Shown piece by piece: positions 17,354 to 25,938 of a stretch of 64,000 nt of DNA (position 1 is its first letter; the number at the start of each line of letters is the position of its first letter). Under the pieces are notes generated by a model. It was not told the origin of the DNA and did not search any database. It saw only the letters and a list, made by a program, of their open reading frames with translations. This DNA comes from Devosia sp. SL43 (GTDB lineage Bacteria; Pseudomonadota; Alphaproteobacteria; Rhizobiales; Devosiaceae), in NCBI RefSeq assembly GCF_021729885.1, contig NZ_CP063401.1:4022501-4086500 (forward strand). Reading direction: 5' to 3'. Both the position numbers and the translations under genes were made by a program.

Positions 17354-18427
17354 CTAAGCGCCCTTCGGCACCATGATGCGCCCCAGCTCGCGCACCAGGC
17401 TTGTTTCCACCTTGCCCGCCTGCGCCATGGCATGGAGGATCATCATGGATTGCGTCGGGCTCTTGGGTTCCTTGTAGCTGCGCCGTTCGATCAGCGCTGC
17501 GTAGATATCGCAGATCGTGATGATGCGTGTCAGGTCGCCGATTTCGCTGGCCACCAGCCCGTCCGGGTAGCCCGATCCATCCAGATATTCGTGGTGGTGC
17601 CGTACGCTGCCCACCGCATCGGTGGCCACGCTGCTCCGCGCCGTCAGGTAGTCGAATCCCGTCACCGGATGCTGGCGTAGCACCGCCATTTCCACATCGG
17701 TCAGCGCGCTCGGCTTGTCGAGGATTTCGATCGGCACAGCCGCCTTGCCGATATCATGCAACAGCCCCGCCACCGTCAGGCGCACCACGTCGCGCTTGGC
17801 CATGCCCAGCTTGCTGCCGAAGGTTGCCGCGACCCCGGTCACCAGCATGCAATGCTGGAACGTGCCGATATGATAGCCCTTGACCGTCGCCAGCCAATCA
17901 TCAAATCCCAGCCCGCTGACGGCATCGGCGATACGGCCGCTGGCATCGATAATGCTGTCCGTGTCGAGTTGGGCATCCGCCGTCAGACAGGCAAAGCTCT
18001 GGTCCAGTGCCGCCACGCCGGCGTCTATCGACTGCATCAGCGCCTCGTCGTCGAGACCCACCGTCTTGATGCCAAAATGCTTGTGCAGTGCCGCATTCAT
18101 CTCGGCCACCGTAGCCGGTCGCGGCAACAGGCTATCCGCGCCAAGCACATTGGCATGCACCACTGTCAAGCGGCTGTTAGGATCGACCAGAAAGATGCGG
18201 CAACCGCGCCCGCGGCGTGCCAGCGATCCCTTGAGCTTGCGAATATTGTCGACTCGGCGCAGATCGATGTCGAAGACGATGCTGGGATCGCTGTCGAGCA
18301 GGTTGGCTTTGAACTCGTCGAGCCCGACTGTTTCCGCGCCGAGGCCTTTGGCCGTGTCCTGATGAGCAGCGGACGCGGGCCTGTCTGTTACCAGCAATAC
18401 TGCGCCGCGACCTTGTCTACCGACCAC
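17354..18427 (-). CDS. HD-GYP domain protein, putative c-di-GMP phosphodiesterase
   Basis: A 357-residue protein with an N-terminal receiver-like region (residues 1-120, no clear phospho-acceptor pocket) and a C-terminal HD-GYP domain. HD is at 224-225 in LLHDIGKAAVP, and HHEYLDGSGYP starts at H278. HD-GYP enzymes hydrolyse c-di-GMP using a bi- or tri-iron centre. The start is GTG at 18425-18427 with GGAG upstream. It ends two bases from cobT (convergent) and lies downstream of a histidine kinase on the same strand, suggesting a signalling pair. Confidence 0.85.
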   Translation of the reverse strand: MVGRQGRGAVLLVTDRPASAAHQDTAKGLGAETVGLDEFKANLLDSDPSIVFDIDLRRVDNIRKLKGSLARRGRGCRIFLVDPNSRLTVVHANVLGADSLLPRPATVAEMNAALHKHFGIKTVGLDDEALMQSIDAGVAALDQSFACLTADAQLDTDSIIDASGRIADAVSGLGFDDWLATVKGYHIGTFQHCMLVTGVAATFGSKLGMAKRDVVRLTVAGLLHDIGKAAVPIEILDKPSALTDVEMAVLRQHPVTGFDYLTARSSVATDAVGSVRHHHEYLDGSGYPDGLVASEIGDLTRIITICDIYAALIERRSYKEPKSPTQSMMILHAMAQAGKVETSLVRELGRIMVPKGA

Positions 18428-18504
18428 TATCGTCTCCGTCTATCAGGCCGACAATGGGTCCGGAAACATTTCCGCATGACTAATAAGTACGAGTGTGGAG
18501 CAAA

Positions 18505-20031
18505 TTAACCGGCTTCCGAGAAGATTTGCAGGCGGTTCTTCTTCTCAACCACTGGCGCCAGCGCATCCATGACCCGGGCGCGGGGGAATGTGGCAATCAC
18601 TTCTGTGCCGAAGCGCAGCTTGCTGAACAGGTCGAACCGCCCCTGATGCAGTTCCATGATCTTCTGCACGATCGGCAGACCCAGGCCGGCGCCCTGTTCG
18701 GCGGTCTTCTGCGCCAGCGAGCCCTGTCCGAACGAAGACAGCACCGTCTCGATCTCATCCTCTGGAATGCCCGGCCCGTTGTCCTTGACCGACACCATCT
18801 GCCCGCCATCGCCGCTGCGCGTCACCACCAGAATGACCTTGCCATGTTGCGGCGTGAACTTGATGGCGTTGCTGAGCAGGTTGAGCACCACCTGGCGGAT
18901 GGCGCGCTCGTCGCCCCACAGCTTGGGCAGGTTGTCGCCGACGCTATAGATCAGGTCGATGCCCTTGGCCTTGGCGCGCAGCTCCATCATGCGGCGGCAG
19001 TCCTCGGCGATATCGACCAGCGACACCACTTCCTCGTTCAGCTCATACTTGCCCGCCTCGATACGGCTCAGGTCGAGCAGTTCGTTGATCAGGTTGAGCA
19101 GATGTTGCCCGCTGCTATGGATATCCCCGGCATATTCCTTGTACTGGGGCACCTGGTGCGGTCCCAGCAGTTCCGATTTCAGCACTTCCGAAAAACCGAT
19201 AATGGCGTTGAGCGGCGTGCGCAGTTCGTGGCTCATCGTGGCGAGGAACTGCGACTTGGCAATATTGGCCTGCTCGGCATGGCGGCGCGCCTCGTCCGAC
19301 ATATGCCGCGCCTCTTCCAGCTCGTTGATCAGCGCATCCTTTTCGCCCTGATGCGTAATCGTCTCGAGCTCCGATGCGTGCAACTGCCGCGCCAGATAGA
19401 CGAAGAAGATTTCGCCACACACCGCCACCGCTGCCAGCGTGTAGTTGAGCGTGCCACCCAGTGCGATCAGGTTGGCCGACACCGTCAGCGTCACCGGCAT
19501 CGTGCTAACCAGCGTCGCCGGGGGCAGGGTGTGCGTCGCCACCGCATTGGCAGCCACCGCCACCAGCACCATGGCAAACATCACCGGCGTCAATGTCTCG
19601 GGATTGGCCACCAGCGTAAACAGTGCCAGAAGCGACCAGGCCAGCCCCAGCACCGTCTCTCCGGCGACAAAGCTGGTTGTCCACTGCCCGGCATTGAATT
19701 TGCTTGGATCGCTGGTCTTGAACCGCTGCGCCATCAGCACCACGATCAGCATGCTGAGCAGCACGGCTCCGGCCCAGAGCGCGGTGAAGACCGGCGGCAC
19801 CCAGAATGTCGCGACGATGGCGAGAATGGCGACGATCGCCGCCATGGGCAGCGCAGCACTCAGCCGGGAATCGGCATAGTCGTGCATCAGTTCGAAATCG
19901 AAGGAGGCGCGGGTTCCTGAACTCGAGGTCAACCGCTGGCGCGCATCGAGCACCGTCTTTTGTGCCGCGCGTTTGCCGTCGCGTCCCATCTGCGAACGGA
20001 CGTCATCGGTGACAGCCGGCTGGGACGCCAT
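18505..20031 (-). CDS. Membrane sensor histidine kinase, PleC/DivJ/PdhS-like
   Basis: A 508-residue kinase with several membrane helices between about residues 60 and 215, a short linker coiled coil (220-260), a HisKA domain with H268 in MSHELRTPLNAIIGFSEVL, and an HATPase domain (N box NLLSNAIKFTP, G1 box DNGPGIP, G2 box GAGLGLPI). The segment GPHQVPQYKEYAGDIHSSGQHLL is typical of alphaproteobacterial PleC/DivJ/PdhS kinases acting on DivK-like receivers. The HD-GYP gene follows 77 bases downstream. The signal sensed is unknown. Confidence 0.85.
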   Translation of the reverse strand: MASQPAVTDDVRSQMGRDGKRAAQKTVLDARQRLTSSSGTRASFDFELMHDYADSRLSAALPMAAIVAILAIVATFWVPPVFTALWAGAVLLSMLIVVLMAQRFKTSDPSKFNAGQWTTSFVAGETVLGLAWSLLALFTLVANPETLTPVMFAMVLVAVAANAVATHTLPPATLVSTMPVTLTVSANLIALGGTLNYTLAAVAVCGEIFFVYLARQLHASELETITHQGEKDALINELEEARHMSDEARRHAEQANIAKSQFLATMSHELRTPLNAIIGFSEVLKSELLGPHQVPQYKEYAGDIHSSGQHLLNLINELLDLSRIEAGKYELNEEVVSLVDIAEDCRRMMELRAKAKGIDLIYSVGDNLPKLWGDERAIRQVVLNLLSNAIKFTPQHGKVILVVTRSGDGGQMVSVKDNGPGIPEDEIETVLSSFGQGSLAQKTAEQGAGLGLPIVQKIMELHQGRFDLFSKLRFGTEVIATFPRARVMDALAPVVEKKNRLQIFSEAG

Positions 20032-20201
20032 GGGGAACTCGTTACTCGTTACTAGATAGTGCGAACCGGAAACGCATTCGCTACGCTACTGGCAAAACAC
20101 TACGGGCGGCGTAGTTAACGGGTGGTGAAATCCTGCGTCGATACCAGTACCGAACCAGCATCTTTTCCGGTCGCCGCGGCGCGCTGCTCGCGATTGTCGT
20201 T

Positions 20202-20681
20202 TTGGGCGTGCTGGCACTGGTCGCGGCGCGTCTCGATCCGCCCCCGCCACCTGTGTCCGGCACCGCACGGGCCAGCGACGGCGACAGCTTCCGGCTGGGC
20301 GACGACCGGGTGCGCCTGCTGGGCCTCGACGCCCCGGAACTGGCGCAGCAATGCCTTGGTGCCGACGGCCTCCAATGGCCCTGCGGCCGAGCCGCCCGCG
20401 ATCGGATGGCGGCTTTGCTGGCAAGCGGCAATGTCGACTGCATCCCTCAAGACAAGGATCAATACGACCGCCTGCTGGCCCGCTGCACCATCGACAAAAG
20501 CGACCTCGGTGCAACCATGGTGGCCGAGGGTCTGGCGGTCTCGTCCGGCGACTACTGGCGCGAGGAACAGGCGGCGCGTGCTGCCCGGCTCGGCATCTGG
20601 GCCGGCGGCTTCGATCGCCCCGCCGACTGGCGCGAGGATCACCCTCGTCCGCAAGGCGTATTGGGTTGGTTCGGACTTTAG
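20202..20681 (+). CDS. Thermonuclease-family (SNase-like) protein
   Basis: A staphylococcal nuclease-fold protein of 159 residues or more. GTARASDGDSFRLGDDRVRLLGLDAPE carries the calcium-binding and catalytic start of the fold; DQYDRLLARCTIDKSDLGATMVAEGLA and a W-containing tail follow. A hydrophobic N-terminal segment (LLAIVVLGVLALVAA) suggests a signal anchor. The start is doubtful: TTG at 20202 falls inside that segment. The frame stays open upstream to 20115 with no ATG, GTG or TTG, but with a CTG at 20133 that would restore a complete anchor. Confidence 0.8.
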   Translation: MGVLALVAARLDPPPPPVSGTARASDGDSFRLGDDRVRLLGLDAPELAQQCLGADGLQWPCGRAARDRMAALLASGNVDCIPQDKDQYDRLLARCTIDKSDLGATMVAEGLAVSSGDYWREEQAARAARLGIWAGGFDRPADWREDHPRPQGVLGWFGL

Positions 20682-20819
20682 GTTAAGACAGGGTTAGAAA
20701 CGGCCGTCGCACTTCGTTGGCGCAAGATTATTGCTAAGGTCGGTGGAATGTGGCAGTTATTTCGCCGAAATCTTGGATGGTTTTGCCCATTCTTAGAAAT
20801 CTGATCTCGCGGGGGCGAT

Positions 20820-21305
20820 ATGGCATTGGACAAGATCGACAGGAAAATTCTGACCCTTCTGCAGAAGGATGCGACCATGCCGGTGGCCGAAATCGGTCGC
20901 AAGGTTGGCCTTTCGACCACCCCCTGCTGGCGCCGTATCCAGAAGATGGAAGAGGATGGCGTCATTCAGCGCCGTGTCGCTGTGCTCGACCCGGCAAAGG
21001 TCAATGTCGGTGTCACCGTCTTCGTTTCGGTCAAGACCAACGAGCATAACGAAGCCTGGATGCGCAAATTCTCCGGCGTCATTGACGAGTTCCCCGAAGT
21101 CGTCGAATTTTACCGCATGAGCGGCGACGTCGACTACCTGATGCGCGTCGTCGTGCCCGACATCCACGCCTATGACAGCTTCTACAAAAAGCTCATCGGC
21201 AAGATCAACCTCACTGACGTCAGCTCCGCTTTCGCCATGGGCCAGATCAAGTACACCACTGCCTTGCCGCTCGATTTCGCCATTGTCGTCGATGACGACA
21301 AGTAA
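20820..21305 (+). CDS. Lrp/AsnC-family transcriptional regulator
   Basis: A 161-residue regulator with an N-terminal winged helix (LDKIDRKILTLLQKDATMPVAEIGRKVGLSTTPCWRRIQKMEEDGVI) and a C-terminal RAM/AsnC ligand-binding domain. Such proteins sense amino acids and form octamers or hexadecamers. It precedes a VOC-family gene by 26 bases on the same strand, so both may be cotranscribed, but the target metabolism is not clear from the context. Confidence 0.93.
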   Translation: MALDKIDRKILTLLQKDATMPVAEIGRKVGLSTTPCWRRIQKMEEDGVIQRRVAVLDPAKVNVGVTVFVSVKTNEHNEAWMRKFSGVIDEFPEVVEFYRMSGDVDYLMRVVVPDIHAYDSFYKKLIGKINLTDVSSAFAMGQIKYTTALPLDFAIVVDDDK

Positions 21306-21331
21306 AGTTCAGTTTGAGGGGACACGACGTC

Positions 21332-21733
21332 ATGCTTCTCGGCTTTGAACATATCGGCATGACGTCCCGCAATCTCGACCGGACCATTGCCTTTTATTGC
21401 GACCTGCTTGATCTCAAGCTGGCCCTGCGCCTGAAAACCGATCGGGGCGAGCAGGCCTTTCTTGACACCGGTAGCGGCATGCTTGAGGTCGGTTGTCCTG
21501 TGGCCCAGGTTTCGCGCTCACGCGATGTTCCTCCGCACGAAGCCGGCATGCGTCACCTGACCTTTGCCTACGATGACGTCGATGCCATGGTCGAGCGGTT
21601 GCAGGCCGCAGGCGTCGAGATTCTCGAAGGTCCGCGCCCTGCCGTTTACACCGAGGTGATCAAACGCGTCGCCTTCGTCCGCGATCCCGATGGCATCATT
21701 GTAGAATTGGTCGAGCGCGCCGACGGCCGCTGA
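21332..21733 (+). CDS. VOC-family (glyoxalase/dioxygenase fold) protein
   Basis: A 133-residue protein of the vicinal-oxygen-chelate fold with two beta-alpha-beta-beta-beta modules. Candidate metal ligands are H in FEHIGMTSRNLD, H in MRHLTFAYDDVD and E in DGIIVELVE. Substrates of this family range from methylglyoxal-glutathione adducts to antibiotics, and the sequence does not decide among them. I chose the ATG at 21332 with GAGGGG upstream; a TTG at 21314 would be slightly longer. It lies just after the Lrp gene. Confidence 0.85.
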   Translation: MLLGFEHIGMTSRNLDRTIAFYCDLLDLKLALRLKTDRGEQAFLDTGSGMLEVGCPVAQVSRSRDVPPHEAGMRHLTFAYDDVDAMVERLQAAGVEILEGPRPAVYTEVIKRVAFVRDPDGIIVELVERADGR

Positions 21734-21746
21734 CGTTGCCGCGAGG

Positions 21747-22466
21747 TTATGTCGATGGGTTCTTTGGCTTTCGCGGGGGCTTAGCCGGTACCGCGTTCTT
21801 TAGTTCAGTTACATCAGTTCTGAGAACGAAGTTGCGATGCACGAATGCTTCGATGATCTGCAGCATAGTGTCTAGTTGATCTGAAGAGGGGCGCCAACCT
21901 CGGTGGGCCGACGCATTCCCTGCTTCTGTCATTACGGATAGAGCATCTCGCTCTGTTGCGCCCGCAAAACCCTTGTCTACCAACTGAGTGAGTTTCTCGG
22001 AGAAAGTCAAACTGGAGTCGATCCCGAGAAGCTCCGACCCGCGATCGAATGTTGTACGCACGCCGATTGCCGCCAACACCGCTAAGTCTATGTCGAGTGC
22101 TGAATATACGTCATTGAGGAGCTTGTAGAGATCCGTGTCCACCGCTGGGAGGCGCTCTAGCCAATTTGGTCTAGGGCGCTTGTTCGGTGCGGGCCAGTGC
22201 TTCACATCGTGCTCGTAGTCGTACTCCTCCTCGCCAGTCTCTGGATTCTGCGAGTAAAACATATCTTCCGAGAAGACACGGTCAGTTTGGTGGTAGATAG
22301 CATCACATCCGCGACATTTTAGAATGCGATGGTCAATCGAAACCCAAATTCCATCGCGTATGTCGCTCGAATACTCGTTGTAGTGTCCGACTGTATCGGC
22401 CCACTTTTCGTCGCCGCAAGTAGGGCAATGCCCCTTGATGGGCTTAGTTTCGCTAACTTTGGTCAC
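21747..22466 (-). CDS. DUF4145 protein with zinc-ribbon-like N-terminus
   Basis: A 239-residue protein of the DUF4145 type. The N-terminal part has CPTCGDEKW and CRGCDAIY (two CxxC pairs, probable zinc binding), then a helical domain (about residues 110-215) ending in TEAGNASAHRGWRPSSDQLDTMLQIIEAFVHR. The function is unknown. DUF4145 domains also occur fused to or near restriction-type and other defence proteins, but there is no partner here. Codons are visibly less G/C-biased at third positions than in all flanking genes, suggesting recent acquisition. Confidence 0.8.
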   Translation of the reverse strand: MTKVSETKPIKGHCPTCGDEKWADTVGHYNEYSSDIRDGIWVSIDHRILKCRGCDAIYHQTDRVFSEDMFYSQNPETGEEEYDYEHDVKHWPAPNKRPRPNWLERLPAVDTDLYKLLNDVYSALDIDLAVLAAIGVRTTFDRGSELLGIDSSLTFSEKLTQLVDKGFAGATERDALSVMTEAGNASAHRGWRPSSDQLDTMLQIIEAFVHRNFVLRTDVTELKNAVPAKPPRKPKNPST

Positions 22467-22621
22467 CTTGCTCCTCCAGCGGCAAGGAATAGGTGATCTG
22501 CGTTGCTAATGGCAATGGTAAGAAGTACGTGTTTGTTGCACAGACTTCTGTCCGTTCCTGGCCTGCCTGGTAACCAGCTTATCGACTCGGCAACGCCCAA
22601 GCCGACGACCCAGTCTGCGAC

Positions 22622-22849
22622 GTGGCCAAATGCCTCTTCTGCTCCGAGCACGAAGCCCCCGGCAGCGCGCAGCCCATCCTTGAGGGCTGCGGCCCCATCG
22701 ACCACCCAGACCCCACCTCGGCCCTGAGCTTCTACACGCTGCTCCACCGCGTCATCATGTGGTGGTTCCTCCGTCACATCGGCGTCCTGCCAACGCCCGA
22801 TGCGCCCAGTGACATCATGGACGACCTGCGCCAGATGGCTACCCGCTAG
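22622..22849 (+). CDS. Small cysteine-containing hypothetical protein, possibly 5'-truncated
   Basis: A 75-residue reading frame starting with GTG and ending four bases inside the convergent MFS gene. It has a CLFC pair near its start, a hydrophobic stretch around VIMWWFLRHIGVL and strong third-position G/C, as in the genuine genes of the window. The same frame continues upstream from 22622 to a stop near 22575, giving coding-like sequence (DDPVCDVAKC) without a start. The 5' end may have been replaced when the DUF4145 segment arrived. No family was recognised. Confidence 0.4.
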   Translation: MAKCLFCSEHEAPGSAQPILEGCGPIDHPDPTSALSFYTLLHRVIMWWFLRHIGVLPTPDAPSDIMDDLRQMATR

Positions 22850-24069
22850 GCGACCTGATCGGTGGCAGCCTCCCGTCGCCCAAACTGCCGGAACCCTGGA
22901 TGCAGCAGCGGCGCCAGCGTGGCCGTAAGATAGACCAACGTGGCGATCCATAGCCCGCCATTGAGGCCGATGCCGCTGATCCACAGGCCGCCCAGTACGC
23001 CGCCGAACGGCATGAGCGACCAGGCCAGCGCCCCGATCAGTGCCGTCACCCGGCCCACCAGGGCCTTCGGAATGCGCTCGAACATCAGCGCCCCGATGAT
23101 CGGGTTGAGAAACCCTGCCGAGAAGCCACTGATCGCCACCACCGCGAAGATCGCCGGCAGCGGCAGGCCCAGTGCCAGTACCGCGAAAAACGGCGGTGCC
23201 GAGAACAGAAAAGCGATGACGTAGACGGTCAGCCGCGGCAGGCGGCTGCCGATGGCGGCCGCCAGGGCCGACCCGGCGATCGAGGTGCCCGAATAGGCCG
23301 CCAGGATCGCCCCCAGCATCGACGCATCATAGCCATGGCTCTTGACCCAGACCGGCAGCATCACCCCCGCCGACGCCTGGTCGATCAGGTTGGTCACTGC
23401 CACCATCATCACTATGCCCACCAGCACGGGGTCGCGCCGCAGGAACTGCCAGCCTTCAGCCAGCCTCCGGCCGTACCTCGATGGTTGTCCTTCCGGCGCT
23501 GCCGCAGCCACCAGCGGGATAGCCACGGCCACGACTACAGCCGTCAGTGCAAAGGCCACCGCGTTGAAGATCAGCGCCTCCGCTGGTCCCATAAGCGCAA
23601 TCAGCGCCCCTGCCGCGGCGGCGCCCACCGTTCCGGCCAGCCGCTCGATGGCGCCGGTTATCCCGGTCACCCGCTCCAGCGGTACGCCGGCCAACCGTGC
23701 TATCTCTGGCACCATTGCGCCTTTTGCGGCGTCCGACGGCCCGCGCAGCGCGCCAATCACCGCCAGTAGCACCAGCAGCAGCGGCATCGTCAGCAGGTCC
23801 ATCAAATGCAGCACCGGCACGGTGCCTATCGCCAGTGCGGAGGCCGTGTCGCACCAGATGGCCACGCGCTTGGGCCCGGTTCTGTCGATGACTGGCCCGC
23901 CAAGCCCCTTGGCCAGCACATAGGGCAGCAGTTCGGCCAGGGCCACCAGCCCGGTCAGCACGGGGTCGCCCGTCGTGGTCAGCACCAGCCAGGGCACGGC
24001 AATGGTGGAGAGACGCGTTCCCGCCAACGACAGCACCTGCGCCGCAGCAAGCGCGACAAGCGGCTTCAT
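22846..24069 (-). CDS. MFS transporter, probable drug/metabolite exporter
   Basis: A 407-residue major facilitator with about 12 membrane helices. The N-terminus resembles the DHA3-like group (LSLAGTRLSTIAVPWLVLTTTGDP), and there is a typical loop-2/3 motif region GGPVIDRTGPKRVAIWCD. Its ATG overlaps the stop of an ArsR-like regulator by four bases, so it is very likely under that regulator's control. The substrate is unknown. Confidence 0.9.
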   Translation of the reverse strand: MKPLVALAAAQVLSLAGTRLSTIAVPWLVLTTTGDPVLTGLVALAELLPYVLAKGLGGPVIDRTGPKRVAIWCDTASALAIGTVPVLHLMDLLTMPLLLVLLAVIGALRGPSDAAKGAMVPEIARLAGVPLERVTGITGAIERLAGTVGAAAAGALIALMGPAEALIFNAVAFALTAVVVAVAIPLVAAAAPEGQPSRYGRRLAEGWQFLRRDPVLVGIVMMVAVTNLIDQASAGVMLPVWVKSHGYDASMLGAILAAYSGTSIAGSALAAAIGSRLPRLTVYVIAFLFSAPPFFAVLALGLPLPAIFAVVAISGFSAGFLNPIIGALMFERIPKALVGRVTALIGALAWSLMPFGGVLGGLWISGIGLNGGLWIATLVYLTATLAPLLHPGFRQFGRREAATDQVA

Positions 24070-24656
24070 TTGCTGGGATCCTGCATGGGAAAGCTATGCA
24101 GCATGACGGTGAAAGGTCTGACACCCTCCGGCAGGGGATCGCCAAGCTTGGGCGCCGCCGCCATCGCCTCCCACAGCAGCGCCCCTATGCGCTCCGTCAG
24201 AGCCCTGGCCGCGTCTGCCGTGAGCGGCATGGTGAAGTCGCTCATATCCGAAGCGGCGCGCCAATCGGGCGACAACTGGCTATAGCCCTCAACTGCACGC
24301 TGCATCTGCGCCACCTGGCCGCTGAGCGCAGCCTGGGTGAAGGCCAGGCCCGCCTCGAGCGCCGCGCCCTGCGCATGCGCCGTATCCACGCTGGTCGTTT
24401 CATGCCGCGCTTTCCACCAGCGGTCCCGGCGCGTGCCCCGGCCTTCGTCCTCCTCGATAAAGCCATGCCGCGCCAGCTGCCGCAGGTGGTAGCTGGTGTC
24501 GCCACTATTGAGCCCCAGCCGCGCCGCAAGCGCTGTGGCAGTCGCCGGCCCCTCCATGCGCAACAGCCCCAGCATGCGCACCCGCACAGGATGCGTCAGC
24601 GCCTTGAGCGCTTCGGTGTCGGGAACGATCCGGCTGATACTGCGAGGTGTGGTCAT
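24066..24656 (-). CDS. ArsR-like winged-helix regulator of the adjacent MFS exporter
   Basis: A 196-residue regulator. Its N-terminal winged helix (DTEALKALTHPVRVRMLGLLRMEGPATATALAARLGLNSGDTSYHLRQLARHGFIEE) is ArsR/HTH_20-like, and its longer C-terminal domain probably binds a ligand. It lacks the cysteine pairs of metal-sensing ArsR proteins. It is cotranslated with the MFS gene by an ATGA overlap, a common layout for substrate-induced efflux. Confidence 0.87.
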   Translation of the reverse strand: MTTPRSISRIVPDTEALKALTHPVRVRMLGLLRMEGPATATALAARLGLNSGDTSYHLRQLARHGFIEEDEGRGTRRDRWWKARHETTSVDTAHAQGAALEAGLAFTQAALSGQVAQMQRAVEGYSQLSPDWRAASDMSDFTMPLTADAARALTERIGALLWEAMAAAPKLGDPLPEGVRPFTVMLHSFPMQDPSK

Positions 24657-24808
24657 GGCTGAACTCCTCAGTCAGACTTAATCCACAAAGAAATATTTGC
24701 AAAGGTTATTCTGCGATTGAAGTGCGTGGCGAATTGTATGGCATAGAGAAACGGATGGGCGGCCGTCCTCGGGGCAGGGGCCCAAATTGTTGCAAGGGAT
24801 GTTTTTGC

Positions 24809-25243
24809 TCAGGTCCGCGAGTAGGAGCTCAGTGCCACCATCGCGTCCGCCAGCACGGTCTGTGCCAGCGGTCGCGAACCGTCGGGCAACCCGATCAGCA
24901 CCCGCTGTACGCTATGGTCGTTGTAAAGGCTCACCATGAAATCCTCGACGCCAAGGCTGCCATAGTCGGCAATAGGCACCTCGACCGCCTCCACCACCAG
25001 CCGCGTCCCATCGTCGTGCTGCGCGCACAGCGCAAACACCAGCGCCAAAGCTGGCGACACCCCGGCCAGTCGCGTCCGGAACGCCAGGATATCACCTTCA
25101 TCAGGCGCTGCCGCAAACAACCGGTCCACATAGGCGTCGATCAGGGCCGCAACCAGCAGCGCCCGTCGGCGCGACAGCGGCGCTGCCTGCGCCGCTTGCC
25201 ATTCGGTCTGCAGATAGTCCCAATGCCCGGCGAGATCAGCCAA
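24809..25243 (-). CDS. Hypothetical protein coupled to dienelactone hydrolase
   Basis: A 144-residue, mostly helical protein of unknown family, beginning ADLAGHWDYLQTEWQAAQAAPLSRRRALLVAALIDAYVDRLF. The best start is a TTG at 25241-25243, which overlaps the end of the dienelactone hydrolase gene by eight bases; longer in-frame starts would lie deep in that gene. Tight coupling suggests a shared function or regulation. No catalytic motif was seen. Confidence 0.6.
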   Translation of the reverse strand: MADLAGHWDYLQTEWQAAQAAPLSRRRALLVAALIDAYVDRLFAAAPDEGDILAFRTRLAGVSPALALVFALCAQHDDGTRLVVEAVEVPIADYGSLGVEDFMVSLYNDHSVQRVLIGLPDGSRPLAQTVLADAMVALSSYSRT

Positions 25244-25910
25244 GATGTTTGCGGAAGAAGTCGAGCGTTCTGGCGGAAGCCTTGGTGCAAGCCGCCTCGT
25301 TGAAGTTGCTGGCGCGCTGGTTGTTGCAGAAGCCATGCGCCGCTTCATAGAGATGAATGGCAACGCCGGGATGCCGCGCCTTCAGCGCTTCGACCTGCTC
25401 CAGCGGAATGCCGGTATCCTGGTCGCCATAATGCATCTCCAGCGGAATGCTGGGCTCCAGCTCGATATAGTTGGGAATGCCGCCACCATAATAGCCGGAC
25501 GCAGCGCTCAGCCCCAAACCCTTGTTGGCCGCACGCCAGCTCACCGCACCGCCGAAGCAATAGCCGGTAATGCCCACCTTGCCGCCCGCCTTGGCCGGTT
25601 CGATAGCCGCCGCGACGTCCAGCAGCGCCGTAGCGTGGTCGAACTTCTTCATCAGCTCGCCGATGATGACGAATTGCTCCGGCCCGTAATTGTCGCTCTC
25701 ATAGCCGTACTCGATCCGGTCGAACATGGCCGGCGCCACCGCCACAAAGCCATGCCGCGCATAGCGATCCACAACATCGCGAATGAAGGTGTTGAGGCCC
25801 CAGACTTCCTGGATTACCACCACGCCGCCGCGCACCGGCCCCTCGGGCACGGCCCGATAGGCATTGAGGCTGAAGCCGTCGCTCGCCGTGATCTTGACCC
25901 GCTCGCCCAT
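25236..25910 (-). CDS. Dienelactone hydrolase family protein
   Basis: A 224-residue alpha/beta hydrolase. The nucleophile is cysteine in GYCFGGAV, with Asp in YGDQDTGIP and His in EAAHGFCN completing the Cys-Asp-His triad. VIQEVWGLNTFIRDVVDRYARHGF is a typical N-terminal oxyanion/strand region. Members hydrolyse dienelactone in aromatic degradation, but many have other ester substrates, and no aromatic pathway is nearby. GGAG precedes the ATG. Confidence 0.9.
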   Translation of the reverse strand: MGERVKITASDGFSLNAYRAVPEGPVRGGVVVIQEVWGLNTFIRDVVDRYARHGFVAVAPAMFDRIEYGYESDNYGPEQFVIIGELMKKFDHATALLDVAAAIEPAKAGGKVGITGYCFGGAVSWRAANKGLGLSAASGYYGGGIPNYIELEPSIPLEMHYGDQDTGIPLEQVEALKARHPGVAIHLYEAAHGFCNNQRASNFNEAACTKASARTLDFFRKHLG

Positions 25911-25938
25911 GATAACTCCGCAATGAAATGAAGAAAAA

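Noticed and set aside
18493..19920. A 475-codon plus-strand open frame opposite the histidine kinase
   Set aside because: Rich in His, Gln and Arg with no motif; the kinase is well supported on the minus strand.
22463..22984. A 173-codon minus-strand open frame in the gap after the DUF4145 gene
   Set aside because: It begins inside the same-strand MFS gene in another frame and has no domain; the plus-strand small gene better explains codon bias there.
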